Source of the DNA: Ophiosphaerella korrae
Taxonomy: Eukaryota; Ascomycota; Dothideomycetes; Pleosporales; Phaeosphaeriaceae
Length of the DNA stretch: 51,005 bases
Direction: 5' to 3'
NCBI GenBank assembly: GCA_028456385.1
Contig: JALNQF010000298.1
Location: 1 to 51,005 of the forward strand
The notes beneath the pieces are model-generated. The model saw only the letters and a list, made by a program, of their open reading frames with translations. It searched no databases and was not told the DNA's origin. The translations under genes were made by a program, and so were the position numbers. Positions 34,817 to 46,960 of this stretch are shown piece after piece; the stretch's first letter is position 1, and each line of letters begins with the position of its first letter.

Positions 34817-36573
34817 ATGGCGGGTGCGAAAAACCCAGCAAACAAGAACGCCTATCGACGTGCAAAGAAGAAGGAACAGCGATCCGTAAGTGGTTATTGT
34901 TCCCCACTCTACACTTTCGCATTCGAGCGCACACGCTGACATGCGACTAGGAGGCCTCATCTCAGGCTCGCAATGCTGCGCATTCGAGCGAGCCGTCCGC
35001 GCCAGACTATAACATCAGCAACGATGCACCGCCGGTCAAACCGGTCGAATCCCTTGCCACTGACAACAATGATTACGAGTATGATTTGGACAACCCGCTA
35101 TTTGAGCAGTACCGGAACGTATTCGACAAGTTCAGAGAGTCGACTGAAGAAGAAGCCGCCACCAAGGACAACGAAAAGCCAGAGGTGTTCTACGAGGACG
35201 ATGACATCCCCGACGAAGCAGACGATGAAATGCCCCTAATCTCCAAGAAGAAAAAGAAGGCGATGAATACACTCTCGGTCGCAGAGCTGAAGTCGCTAGT
35301 CGCAAAGCCAGAGCTAGTCGAGTGGACCGATGTATCGTCGACGGACCCAGTGCTACTTGTTGATATCAAGGCCGGAAAGAATGTCATCCCAGTCCCTGAG
35401 CACTGGTCAGTAAAGCGCGAGTATTTGTCGTCGAAACGTGGCATCGAGAAACCTGCGTTTGCGCTACCTAAATTCATCCAAGAAACAGGCATTTCCGAGA
35501 TGCGGGATGCTGTGTTGGAGAAGCAGGCAGAGATGACGATGAAACAGAAGCAGCGGGAACGCGTACAGGGAAAGCTTGGCAAGCTCGACATTGATTATGC
35601 CAAACTCTACGATGCCTTCTTTCGCCGACAGACAAAGCCTGAGCTGACGCGATACGGTGAGGTTTACTATGAAGGCAAAGAATTCGAGACAAATCTGGTC
35701 GACCTGAAGCCGGGAGAGCTGAGTGAGGAGCTCAGGGAAGCTCTTGGGATGCTACCAGGCTACCCTCCTCCTTGGCTTATCAATATGCAGCGAGCTGGCC
35801 CCCCACCTTCATATCCCAACATGCGCATACCTGGTGTCAATGCTCCCATCCCTGCTGGCGCCTCTTGGGGCTTCCAACCTGGCCAATATGGTAAGCCTCC
35901 GGTAGATGAGACAGGAAAAACTCTGTGGGGTGGAGACCTCTACGGCACTGCTATCGTCGAAGAGCAGCAGCAGCCGGCGCATCCTGGCGAAGCTGTGGAG
36001 CGCCTTACTTGGGGCGCCCTTCGAGCTGAGGGCCAGAGTGAAGACGAGGAAAGCGATGAAGAGGAAGAAGAAGATGAGGATGAAGAGGACGGAGAAGAAG
36101 ACGGCACTGGCATTCAAACCTCGATGACTACAGCCTCAGCTATGATCTCCGAGGTAGGCGGTATGGAGAGCATCGGCGGTGAATTCACGCTCAGGAAGCA
36201 GCGCAAAGGCATCGAGACAGAAGAGCCAGGTGTTTCTCGGAGTGCTGGTCAGGTCCTCCCAGAGAAGAACATATCGGCAACAGGTTTCTTCGGTGGTGAG
36301 CACGCCTACGATCTTGACGCTGCACGGCGAGACGCTTTTGGACAACAGAGAAAACGCAAGGCTGGTGAGGTGGAGGTCTCGGTCGATGTGGACCAGTTGG
36401 GTGAAGATGATAAGCTGGACAAGGATGCATTGAAGAGAGAATATGAGTCTAGGCAAAGAGCGGATGCAGCAGGGCAGTGGCAGAGCATTGATCAAGACGA
36501 TCTGGCTGATATGATCGCAAGCGAGTCACGGAAGAGGACGAAGCGAGATGATGATAGGAGGACCAAACGGTGA
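34817..36573 (+). CDS. splicing factor 3B subunit 2 (SAP145/Cus1)
   Basis: A component of the U2 snRNP SF3b complex that helps anchor U2 at the branch site in the nucleus. Exons 34817-34885 and 34951-36573 give 563 residues. The first exon encodes MAGAKNPANKNAYRRAKKK, the conserved basic start. The DUF382 core follows at about 150-280 (VEWTDVSSTDPVLLVDIKA, VPVPEHW-type PVPEHWSVKREYLSSKRG and PFALPKFI-type FALPKFIQETGI). Next comes the proline-rich PSP motif (GMLPGYPPPWLINMQRAGPP, about 300-330) and KTLWGGDLYG. An acidic stretch (about 385-410) and a basic C-terminal tail (KRTKRDDDRRTKR) complete the family plan. No anomalies. Confidence 0.95.
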
Positions 36574-37335
36574 GGAGCCCATTGGCACCGGGGTGAGATA
36601 AAGAGTCGGATTTGTACAAAACTTTGGCTTGACGATCCAAAAGCTCCCACAGCGAGCAGGCGTTTACGGTGACACAGGCCACTAGGCCAAGGTTGCAGCA
36701 TGTGAGGTCGGGATGCATACGGCACTCCGTGAGCCGACACAAATGAACATAATTAAGATTGAGATCCTGTGCATATGAAGAGCAGGGTGAAGGGCAACAC
36801 GAATACTAACTTATTAAGATGGCCATGTGGTACAGTGGTTTGAGAGACTGGCTACGTGGTTCAACAAGAAGAGCCGAGATGGAGTTTCATGGTCCTGGTG
36901 CACTGAGCGTGATTGGGTGGTTGCCGGTGTGGTTTTAAGGCGTGCGAAAGCAGTGTTAAAGACGCGGTGGATCGAGTGAACAATTTGCTTGGTGTGCGAT
37001 GGTCCCAATTCACGCATATTCTGAGCCATGTATCATCACCACGATTTTATACTCGCTACACGTTTAGGGCAACAGAATTGATATTCCCAAGGCTGATAGG
37101 AGGACGATACCGGTAGCTCGATATGGCTTGCACGTTTTACTGGAGGCACGTGCGAAGGTTCTAGCCGCGAACATGACTTTTTGACGATCACCAACGCGCA
37201 AAGTCTCATTCACCTACCTTTGCCCACCATCAGCCCTGTCGCGCTCCCGAAGCAGCGTTTGGCTCTTCTCTACAATATATACTTTTGTCGAACATCTACA
37301 GACTATACAGCGGCCCGTCGACGTCACGAGACAGC
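36574..37335. other. intergenic
   Basis: About 0.76 kb between SF3B2 and the RS-rich gene. It holds the promoter of the latter. No gene or structured RNA was recognised. Confidence 0.5.
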
Positions 37336-39026
37336 ATGGACCGAGAGCGTGAAAGGGACAGGGATCGCGACCGAAGGTTTGTCATGTCTAGAGCAGTGCA
37401 GATGGAGCTTGAGCAGCACGCGCCTCTTTTATCGACGATGCATCCTTTGCTCACTGTAGCCAACATGGTAATTAGGGACGATCGCTTCTCCAACACGTAT
37501 CGCCCGCGCTCTCCTCGTCCACGTTCTCCTCGCGGCGATAGCTACCGTGCGGGACGCTCCCCTCCTCGCCGTGGTTCGCCTCCTCGTCGGGGCCTAGCAT
37601 CTGCAGACACGTATACCCCTGGCGGCCAGTCCTCTCGTCCACGAAGCCGCTCGCCTGTGTTTAGGAGGAGGTCGAGAAGTCCGCGCCGCGAAGACAGTTG
37701 GCGAGCTAGGCCAAGGTCGCCGCCGCGACGGCCATACTCTCCACGACGCGATGACTTTAGAGCCGACCGGGCACGTTCGCCCCGACGCGATGGCTACGAC
37801 TCATATATACGATCGCCACGCCCGCGTGAAAGATCTCCCCCGCCAAGAGAGCGTGATGTCTCCCCAGCCCGAAGTCGTGGATTGCGCTCGCGGCTTAACA
37901 GGTGCGTTGACGTGTTGCCCCCGCCTTGGATTATGTGCTAACCTTTTGAAGCCCACCACGTAGATACTCACCTGCCCGCGATACACGCGATTACCGCCGC
38001 CGCTCACCCTCGCCCAGACGTGATCGTCCAGATGTACAGGCTGCAGATAGCTGGAGGAGCCGCAGGTCTCCCTCCCCCATAAAGCCAACGTACACACCCA
38101 ATGAAGCATCCGGCAGAGAATCCGCAACAACATCTCGCCGATCTTCCCCGCCTCCTATTCATCCAAGTAGGGCTGCTCTCGTAGAGGAAAGACCAGCCAG
38201 AGACCCTGTGTTAGCCCCTCGATCCCCCCTCCGCGAACGAGAGAATGATCGAGGCCGAGAACACCATCGTGATCGCGAGCGTTCATCGCCGCGTCACCGC
38301 GAGTCTCCACCAACTGGACCGCGGAGTGATCGAGATTTTGTTCCTCCGGCTGGACCCTCTTCCTCGTACCGTAACAGTGAGAGCAACTTCTCTCGGGCTC
38401 CGCCGACAGGACCTTCCAGCCGTACTTATGCATCCCCAGCCATGTCGCCTCCAGCAGGACCATCTGGGCCAAGTCCACAGCCACCAGCATTCCCACGCGG
38501 AAGTAACCCAGTCCTTGCTGCGCCGACTAGACCACGAGGCGGCGGACGCGGCGGATTTTCATACGACTCTCTTCGTGATTTCTCTGGCCCACCACCGCGA
38601 CGCGGGTCATGGGGTACAGGGCCTCGGGGAGGCGGCTTTTACGGCGGAAGCGCTCCGGCTGGTCCTCGTGGTCCCGGTAATGGTTCAGCATCTTTTGTAG
38701 CCTCATTCCGCGGCTCCAGCAATTCTACAGCAACTACATATCCGCGTACAATGCGATTCCGAGATCATCTTTCTGACCTGCCAAAGGAAGTGCCGGGCGG
38801 GCAGAAAGCGCCAGAGGTGTATGACAAGAGCAGGCTGCTCAAGTTAGAGGAGGAGGCGAAAAGGCTCCGAGAGATAATCGACAAGAAAGAAGACGAGAAG
38901 CGGCAAAAGCTGCGAGAGTGGGATGGCCTTGAGAGAGATGCTGGGACTGCCCAGATTAGAGCGGAGCTTGCGGAGACGTCGCTGAGGGAGCTCGATGGGG
39001 AAGGGAATGTGTCAGACGCTTTCTAA
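37336..39026 (+). CDS. RS-repeat protein, probable RNA-processing factor
   Basis: My model has exons 37336-37376, 37476-37901 and 37964-39026, giving 509 residues. Intron 2 (GTGCGT donor, GCTAAC branch, ACGTAG acceptor) is clear. Intron 1 (GTTTGT...ATTAG) is optional because its 99 bases stay open in frame. Splicing it gives a continuous basic start leading to DDRFSNTYRPRSPR, whereas retention inserts an unrelated hydrophobic segment. Residues about 20-240 are Arg/Ser/Pro repeats (SPPRR, RSRSP, SPRRD). The middle is Pro/Gly-rich with RGG-like patches (PRGGGRGGF). The end (about 420-509) is a charged coiled-coil with LLKLEEEAKRLREIIDKKED. It has no RRM domain. RS composition suggests a nuclear role in splicing or mRNA maturation; the exact factor is unknown. 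Confidence 0.75.
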
Positions 39027-39316
39027 TAGAAGAAGCCTGAGATAGCGACTATGTACAAGATTGATTGGATTTGAAGGAGGCAGGGAGATTTGTATGATAG
39101 GAATTATGAAGCTGGAGTGTTGGATGTAGTGGCCTCCCTAATTTGTTTGGTGACTGGTCGCGGAGGAGTGATGCTGCCGATTGGCTGAAGGGCACCCCAC
39201 CCTAGCTCTGGTACTCGGGGAAACTTTTCGGCCGCGGCAGTGGTAAGTCAGACTAGCAGTAGGAGTAGAAGAGGTATTGTTTCTTTACCCCCACACTCAC
39301 TCAACATCTTCTCCAT
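39027..39316. promoter_or_regulatory. short intergenic region before the Pol III subunit gene
   Basis: 290 bp that must contain the 3' end of the RS-rich gene and the promoter of the RNA polymerase III subunit gene. A CT-rich stretch (ACTCACTCAACATCTTCTCC) lies just before the ATG. No defined motif is claimed. Confidence 0.4.
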
Positions 39317-42300
39317 ATGCCTTCAACCATGGTGGGCAAAAAGGTGACAAGTTTTGTTTGGGCCAAAGAATGATTAGAAGCTTACGTCATATAGGAGGCT
39401 GCAAAACCCAAGCCAAGAGCGCCCTCGCGCGGGACAAGAGTAGGAGTGCAGGTGCAAGCGCCCCCCACCAGCGGTGGCAGTGAGCCGATGCAAGTCGATG
39501 GCCATAATGACGATGGCCACGGAGCCGCAACAGCAACAGCGACAGCGACAGCTACACGTAAACGACGAGCGCCACATGTCCACGGCAAGGACGAGTTCGC
39601 CGCCCTTCTCGAGCCCTTCTACTATGGTAAACACCTCAACGACAAGATCGATACAGCACGCGACAAATGGAACCTACTGCCCGCTTTCCTCAAAGTCAAG
39701 GGGCTTGTTAAGCAACACGTCGACTCGTTCAATCATTTCGTCGACGTGGATCTCAAAAAAATCATCAAGGCAAACCGCTTTGTGCGCAGCGACTTTGATC
39801 CAAAGTTCCTGCTTGAGTACACCGACATCCGCGTCCTGTCGCCTAACCGACAGGAGGAAGACGACCTTGACCACCACCAAAGCACCATTACCCCCAACGA
39901 ATGCCGTTTGCGCGACATGACGTATGCAGCGCCCATTGTGGTGGACATAGTCTACACAAGAGGCAATGCCAAGGTCAAGCGGACAAGCATCAAGATTGGA
40001 AGAATGCCTGTCATGCTTAGGAGCAATAAATGTGTTCTCGCGGGCAAGAATGATCGCGAAATGTCCGTCTTGGATGAGTGCCCACTAGATCCAGGGGGTT
40101 ACTTCATCACCAGGGGACAAGAGAAGGTCATTCTAGTCCAAGAGCAGCTGAACAAGAATCGCGTCATTGTTGAAAGTGCAAAGGGCATCATGCAGGCCAG
40201 TGTGACGAGTTCGACGCACGAGAGGCGAACCAAGACATACGTGATTCAGAAGAAGGGACTCATGTTCTTGCGGCACAATACATTATCCGAGGAAGTCCCT
40301 ATTGTGTTCGTCTTGAAGGCGCTGGGAGTTCACTCGGACAAGGAAATTCTGCTCATGGTAGCTGGTCATGACAGTGCATACCAGGACAACTTTGCCATCA
40401 ACTTCGAAGCTTGTACAAGGGAATCGACACCGATCCACACACAGGAGCAGGCACTGGAATACATTGGCCACCGGGTACGGTTGGTGAAGAAGCCTCTCGG
40501 GGCTTCCCGAAATCGTAACTACCATCTGGAAGCGATCGAGTGCCTGTCTAATGTTGTTCTTCCCCACGTTCTTGTTGATGGCACAAACTATCGACCAAAA
40601 GCGCTCTATGTCGCGCTGATGGCACGCAGGGTATTGATGGCAATGCAAGATCCCAAGCTAGTAGATGACCGTGATTATGTCGGTAACAAACGTCTCGAGT
40701 TATCTGGCCAGATGTTATCTTTGTTGTTTGAAGATCACTTTAAACGTTTCAATCATGACTTCAAGTTAAGCATCGACAAAGTGCTGAAGAAACAAAACCG
40801 AGCTCAAGAGTTTGATGCTTTCTCGCACTTTAGTGTACATAAGAACCATATCACCATGGGCATTGAGCGCGCCATTGCTACCGGCAATTGGAGCTTAAAG
40901 CGCTTCAAAATGGAACGGGCTGGCGTAACACATGTCTTGAGCAGACTGAGCTACATTGCTGCCCTGGGCATGATGACGCGGATAAGTTCGCAATTTGAGA
41001 AGACACGGAAGGTATCGGGTCCTCGTGCGCTACAGCCTTCACAGTTTGGCATGCTCTGCACATCCGATACACCCGAAGGTGAAGCGTGCGGACTGGTCAA
41101 GAACCTGGCCTTGATGACCCACATCACCACCGAAGATGACGAAGACCCAGTGCGGAAAATTATATTCTTACTAGGCGCTGAAGACATTTGCTCTCAAACA
41201 GGGGAAGAAATCCACACAGAAGGGGTATATAGTGTATGTCTTAACGGCACGCCTATCGCTGTCACCGATACACCTAAACGCCTTCTTAACAACTTCCGGA
41301 GATTGCGACGAATGGGTCGAATATCAGAGTTTACCAGCATTCATATTAATCACGACTTCTGCGAAGTACATGTAGCCACAGATGAAGGCCGGATTTGCCG
41401 CCCTATGATTGTGGTGGAGAATCAACGTTCAAAGGTTACGGGGCGATACCTAAAGGCGCTACGCAAGGGCACATTGGAGTTTGAAGACTTTCTAACAAGA
41501 GGTCTTGTCGAGTATCTGGACACCAATGAAGAAAATGACACTAACATCGCCCTGAAGGAGAACGACATCAACCAGCACACGACTCATCTCGAAATCGAAC
41601 CATTTACCATCCTCGGAGCTGTCGCCGGCCTGATTCCCTATCCGCATCACAACCAATCGCCTCGTAACACCTACCAATGCGCCATGGGTAAGCAAGCTAT
41701 TGGAGCCATTGCATACAACCAATTCAGTAGGATTGATACTCTTCTCTACCTGATGGTTTACCCACAACAACCTATGGTCAAAACTCGGACCATCGAACTC
41801 ACCAAGTATGATAAACTTCCTGCTGGACAAAATGCCACTGTTGCTGTTATGTCTTACTCTGGCTATGATATAGAGGACGCGCTGATCCTCAATAAAGCAT
41901 CCTGTGATCGCGGCTTCGGGCGTTGCCAGGTCATGAAGAAATCTTCACACGCACTCAAGACGTACGCCAACGGCACCTCGGACCGCATAAATGCTGGAGC
42001 TCTCAGGGTTGATAACCAAAAGCACCAGGCTATCGGCCAAGATGGAATTGCTCAGGTAGGCGCACGAGTCAATGACCAGGATATTTTCCTACTCAAGAGC
42101 ATTCCGCAAGATACAGCCGGACCACCCTCGAACCTTTACAAAGATAAACACGAGAAATACAAACTACCAGACTGTGCCTATATCGACAAGGTGTGCATCA
42201 CGGAGAACGAAGCCGGCACTACACTCATCAAAATTCTAAAGCGGCAAACGCGGCGCCCTGAACTCGGTGACAAGTTCTCCTCTCGCCATGGACAAAAGGG

Positions 42301-43064
42301 GACAACAGGTCTCATTGTGCAACAAGAGGACATGCCTTTTAACGACGATGGCATCAGCCCGGACATTATTATGAATCCACATGGTTTCCCGTCTCGTATG
42401 ACGGTTGGCAAAATGATGGAACTTCTCTCTGGAAAAGCAGGTGTTCTCAACGGCACACTCGAATATGGGACTGCATTTGGCGGCTCCAAGGTCGACGACA
42501 TGGCTGATATCCTTGTTTCTAAGGGCTTCTCGTACACTGGCAAAGACTACCTGACATCTGGGATCACGGGAGAAGCACATCAGTTCTACACATTTTTTGG
42601 TCCCATCTATTACCAAAAGTTGAAGCACATGGTACAGGACAAGATGCACGCACGTGCGCGTGGGCCGAGAGCCATTTTGACCAGACAGCCGACGGAGGGT
42701 AGGGCGCGCGATGGAGGATTGAGGTTGGGGGAAATGGAGAGAGACTGCCTGATCGCGTATGGGGCAAGCCAGTTGCTATTGGAGAGGCTGATGATCAGTT
42801 CGGATGCGCATAATGTAGATGTTTGTGAGAAGTGTGAGTTTCCTTCGTTTTCTCAAAGCAATATTTCCTTTGGGTAGACACATTACTAACTTAAATGCAG
42901 GTGGACAAATGGGATACAGTGGATACTGCAAGCTGTGCGAATCGGAGAAGGCAGTGAGGAGGATTACGATGCCGTATGCTGCGAAGCTACTTATTCAAGA
43001 GTTGGGCAGTATGAATGTCAAGGTTACGATTGGCTTGGAGGATGAGTTTCCTAGGGAGGAATAA
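39317..43064 (+). CDS. RNA polymerase III second-largest subunit (RPC2)
   Basis: Forms half of the active-site cleft of RNA polymerase III, which makes tRNA and 5S RNA. Exons 39317-39343, 39395-42833 and 42901-43064 give 1,209 residues. The first exon (MPSTMVGKK) is joined by a 51-bp intron; ATG 39329 is an in-frame alternative. Domains follow the RNA polymerase beta order: protrusion ([37 protein letters not shown]), lobe, fork ([40 protein letters not shown]), hybrid-binding region ([31 protein letters not shown]) and anchor. The last exon completes the zinc site (CEKC, then [10 protein letters not shown]). Residues 10-50 are low-complexity, with Ala-Thr repeats. It is slightly longer than yeast Rpc2 because of this N-terminus. 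Confidence 0.97.
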
Positions 43065-43267
43065 CGATGGGAGTGCACGGGGGGAAAATAGATAACATTT
43101 TCTGGCGTTGGTTGTGCATGCATAGCGAGGCGTGTAATAATAGTGGCTGGGCATATGATTGGCAATCTATGCCAGCGGGTATCTTGAGATCTACGTCAGA
43201 TCTAGAACAAATCGGCTCTCAAATCGATTATTTGTAATTTGCATCAACAAAGTCCAAGGGCTCGTGC

Positions 43268-43693
43268 TCAATCCCAAGCCCTTCGACTCCAGACCCGGAG
43301 CCAGGTCGCAAGCTCGCTGCTGGGCTGCCCTGGATATCGCCAGAACTGTGGCCCAAGGGCAAACACCAAACCAATGCTGTTTGCTGGCTCGAGATATTCT
43401 GCAATCTGCAACCACAACTCCACCGGCATTTTGGCAACAGCCGAGCGCCTGCTGCGACGGTCAGTGTGCGGCAAGTTTCTTTCGTTTGTCATGCGATGAT
43501 ACGTCTCCGGTGTGAGTTTAGGAGCCATGGTATGGCGAAGAAGGGTCGGGTAAATGACTAGCGCCAGATTTACAAACTGCTCTAGGCCAACATAACTATA
43601 GAGTATGAGTAGAAGCTCAGCCGGGAGGCCATCAAAGGGCGAACTGTTGGGTGGTGGTGGAGGTGGTGGCGAAGTACCAGCAGGGGCCGCCAT
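43268..43693 (-). CDS. small F-box-like protein
   Basis: A single-exon gene of 141 residues starting at ATG 43693 (MAAPAGTS followed by a seven-Pro run). Two F-box-like helical motifs are visible: FDGLPAELLLILYSYVGLEQ (about 22-41) and KMPVELWLQIAEYLEPANSI (about 87-106), each with the LPxELxxxIxxY pattern. F-box motifs bind Skp1 in SCF ubiquitin ligases, but no substrate-binding repeats follow, so function is open. The ATG lies only 45 bp downstream of the Pga1-like stop codon on the same strand. It is convergent with RPC2, about 200 bp away. Confidence 0.6.
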   Translation of the reverse strand: MAAPAGTSPPPPPPPNSSPFDGLPAELLLILYSYVGLEQFVNLALVIYPTLLRHTMAPKLTPETYHRMTNERNLPHTDRRSRRSAVAKMPVELWLQIAEYLEPANSIGLVFALGPQFWRYPGQPSSELATWLRVWSRRAWD

Positions 43694-43738
43694 GTTGGTT
43701 TTTGGGGGAGTAACTTCCACTGGCCTCGTCCAAGTGCT

Positions 43739-44561
43739 TTAGTCGGTATGCGGCTTCACTGAAGATTGGGTTGCGACAGCAAGGAGCCAATAATAGATAT
43801 ATTTAGAAAGGAACCAAGCCCCTATAGTAACTAGGGTGATGTAAATGGCGACTGGCCCTAGGGAACGTGGAAGAACATTCAGCAGAAAGGGATCAAGGAC
43901 TGGTAATGCATGTTAGGCGCGGGCTTTGTATGACTGGACGGAGGAACATACTGATGTCTACATGAACCAATTCGGGGCTTTCCATCAAGGTGCGGTTGGT
44001 CGAATAGTAGGAGGCTGCTGCCTGGATGCGGAGGAACAGTATAACTTGGGCTGTTCCTGCTTGGAGAAGTTGTCCTGACTGAAGGCTGGAGTGCTGGCCG
44101 TGTTTGCTAAACTGTACGAGGGAATTCAGAAGGTCAGGAGAGTGAAGGACGTGAGCAAGGGAGTATGTATCAAGCCAGAAGTCGGTGGGTTCCTGAGCCA
44201 TGTTAGTTGGCCATGGCGGAGATGTGGGGAGGTGCGAGGGTAGAGGACATACGGTCGCAGGCCAGCAAAGACGAGCTTCGTACCTTCGGCCAGCTTCCAG
44301 GTCTCCAAGCAGGTACCACGACTCGAGACCACGCGGGGCCGACTGCTGGGGAAAGTGCACAGAAAGCTGTGTGGGCAGGCGTGGAGAGGCAGGCGTTAGG
44401 GTGGGCAGGCGAAGTTGGAGAAGGCGGGGGTTTTCATTGGGGAGAGCGACTGGGCTGGGGCTGAGGAAGATGGTCTTCTCGACGTTGGCCGTGACTGTCG
44501 CGACGTGGGTGACAACGACGATGTTGAGACAGAGCAGTGCGGCCTGGACACGCACACGCAT
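43739..44561 (-). CDS. Pga1-like GPI-mannosyltransferase II subunit
   Basis: Pga1 partners the PIG-V/Gpi18 enzyme that adds the second mannose to GPI anchors in the ER. Minus-strand exons 44561-44253, 44192-43952 and 43899-43739, with introns of 60 and 52 bp (both GTATGT donors), give 236 residues. A signal peptide covers about residues 1-25 (MRVRVQAALLCLNIVVVTHV). The lumenal part starts ANVEKTIFLSP and holds ESWYLLGDLEAGRRYEARLC and, across intron 1, PTDFWLDTYSL, which is the family core. The last exon supplies a single C-terminal membrane helix (GPVAIYITLVTIGAWFLS). I recognise the family from this pattern. The gene is divergent from alpha-tubulin. Confidence 0.8.
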
Positions 44562-44899
44562 TTTTGGCGTGCTGTCAACGATGAAGTTAGGATGGTGTCC
44601 GTGGAGGGTGAAAGCCGGGCCATGTGACAAGGTAGTGCATGCGATGCACCACAAGACTCCCGCTATGTCAGGGCTCGGGGCCAAATTGTGTTTTATGTAC
44701 TGTGTATCGTCTCGCAGGCAGCCGCGGCGGAGCTTGGTCTCGAGCAACGCTTACCCCTTTGCGGCTAGCGCTGTGATTTTGTTGTTGTGCACCCCATCCC
44801 CGCGACGACTCGACTGACCACCAGCTTCTCACCACCCGCCCAACATCCCACCCAATCCATTCCGATAACCCAATTCATACCCCGTCTGCCCTATCCGTC
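44562..44899. promoter_or_regulatory. bidirectional promoter between Pga1-like and alpha-tubulin genes
   Basis: Only 338 bp separate the two start codons, so both core promoters and leaders must lie here. The tubulin side is CA/CT-rich (CCACCCAATCCATTCC near 44850), as is common just before fungal housekeeping starts. Confidence 0.6.
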
Positions 44900-46536
44900 A
44901 TGAGAGAAGTCATCAGCTTGAACGGTATGCCCACACCCGCCCCTTGCTCTGTTCTGACCGCCCTTGGCGGGACGAGGGCGGTGGCTATTGTTTGATACTG
45001 ACTTGGTACGCGTCTAGTCGGCCAGGCCGGTTGCCAGATCGCCAACTCGTGCTGGGAGGTAAGTATGCGACGGCGACAGGCGTCGTCGGCCCCCTTCGCA
45101 TGGCCTCGAGGGCGCGCTGCAGGGGGCTATGGCGGCTGCCTGACCGCCTCTTGCTCTTGCTCTTGCACCAGGCGGCATTGCTAACCCAAGCACAGCTCTA
45201 CTGCCTCGAGCACGGCATTCAGCCCGATGGTTATCTGACCGAGGAGCGCAAGGCCAAGGATGACGACCATGGCTTCAGCACCTTCTTCTCCGAAACAGGC
45301 CAGGGCAAGTACGTCCCGCGCACCATCTACGCCGACCTGGAGCCCAACGTCGTCGACGAGGTCCGCACCGGCCCCTATCGCTCGCTGTTCCACCCCGAGC
45401 ATATGATCACGGGCAAGGAGGATGCCTCGAACAACTACGCCCGTGGCCACTACACGGTCGGCAAGGAGCTCATTGACCAGGTCCTGGATAAGGTCCGCCG
45501 TGTTGCCGACAACTGCTCGGGCCTGCAGGGTTTTCTGGTCTTCCACTCCTTTGGCGGCGGAACCGGCTCTGGCTTCGGTGCTCTGTTGATGGAGCGTCTA
45601 TCTGTCGACTATGGAAAGAAGTGCAAGCTCGAATTCTGCGTTTACCCGGCCCCGCAGGTCGCCACCTCAGTTGTCGAGCCCTACAACTCTATCCTCACCA
45701 CGCACACCACGCTCGAGCACTCGGACTGTAGCTTCATGGTAGACAATGAGGCCATTTACGACATCTGCCGAAGGAACCTTGGGATCGAGCGACCCAATTA
45801 CGAGAATCTGAACCGCCTCATTGCTCAGGGTACGATATGCCTCACTTGGACCCCATACCTATGGCTTACTAACAACCACCTAGTCGTCTCGTCCATTACC
45901 GCCTCGCTCCGCTTTGACGGCTCTCTGAATGTCGATCTGAACGAGTTCCAAACCAACTTGGTCCCCTACCCCCGCATCCACTTCCCTCTTGTCGCCTATG
46001 CGCCCGTCATCTCCGCCGCCAAGGCTGCGCACGAGGCCAACTCGGTCATGGAGATCACCAATGCCTGTTTCGAGCCCAACAACCAGATGGTCAAGTGCGA
46101 TCCTCGAAATGGAAAGTACATGGCCACCTGCCTCTTGTACCGTGGCGATGTCGTCCCCAAGGACACACACGCTGCTATTGCCCACCTCAAGACTAAGCGT
46201 ACCGTCCAGTTCGTTGACTGGTGCCCAACTGGTTTCAAGATTGGCATCTGCTACCAGCCACCCCAGAATGTTCCCAACGGTGACCTTGCATCCGTTAATC
46301 GCGCTGTGTGCATGTTGTCCAATACCACTGCTATTAGTGAGGCTTGGTCTGCTCTCTCGCACAAGTTTGACCTCATGTACTCCAAGCGTGCCTTTGTCCA
46401 TTGGTATGTTGGTGAGGGGATGGAGGAAGGCGAGTTCTCTGAGGCTCGTGAAGATCTGGCCGCTCTTGAGCGTGATTATGAGGAGGTTGCAGCCGATAGT
46501 CTCGGCGACGAAGAGGGTGCTGAGGCCGAGTACTAG
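44900..46536 (+). CDS. alpha-tubulin
   Basis: The GTP-binding microtubule subunit. Exons 44900-44924, 45018-45058, 45196-45829 and 45884-46536 give 450 residues. The tiny first exons encode MREVISLN then [14 protein letters not shown], so introns split the N-terminal GTP-binding loop region as in other ascomycete tubulin genes. Landmarks: the tubulin signature [12 protein letters not shown] (about 142-153), [24 protein letters not shown]-type region replaced by the alpha form [19 protein letters not shown], the catalytic Glu of alpha-tubulin in [13 protein letters not shown], and the acidic tail ending EAEY with the terminal Tyr. The acetylation-site lysine region (residues about 35-45) is divergent, as in other fungi. 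The second intron (137 bp) is unusually long for this window. Confidence 0.98.
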
Positions 46537-46960
46537 ACGTCATATGTGCTGCGCATGTTGATGTGAGGAAAAGCACTTCAGTTCGGCATTGTTAATTGGT
46601 ATGTTCTTGTTCGAAGCTACGCTTTTGATAGGGACAGCACCTCTTGGCGATGATGGGCTATGGAGTTCTTGGATGGAGAGTTGCCTGCTTTCTATGTTAC
46701 TACTCTTTAGTAATGCCATTAAATTGACTTGAGTCCTCACATTCGTCTCTGCCCCTATGACAACTCTTATGCTTACCTATGTTTGGGCAGCCAACCCTGA
46801 TTATTTTTGCACCAGCTCCTCTTGTTTCCTTGAAGGTCAAGATGTTCATCGATACAATTCATAATGAAATTTTGTGATGTATCTTAAGCCATGTTACCAA
46901 ATCATTTACGTCACTTCTGGCCATTAAACACGGCCATAGGTAATGAGAACATTGCCAATC
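46537..46960. other. convergent 3' flanks of alpha-tubulin and Ctf4 genes
   Basis: 424 bp between two stop codons facing each other. T-rich and AATAA-like stretches suit 3' ends on both strands. No gene seen. Confidence 0.5.

Noticed and set aside
45181..46401. Long minus-strand frames opposite alpha-tubulin
   Set aside because: They are antisense shadows of the strongly biased tubulin coding sequence.
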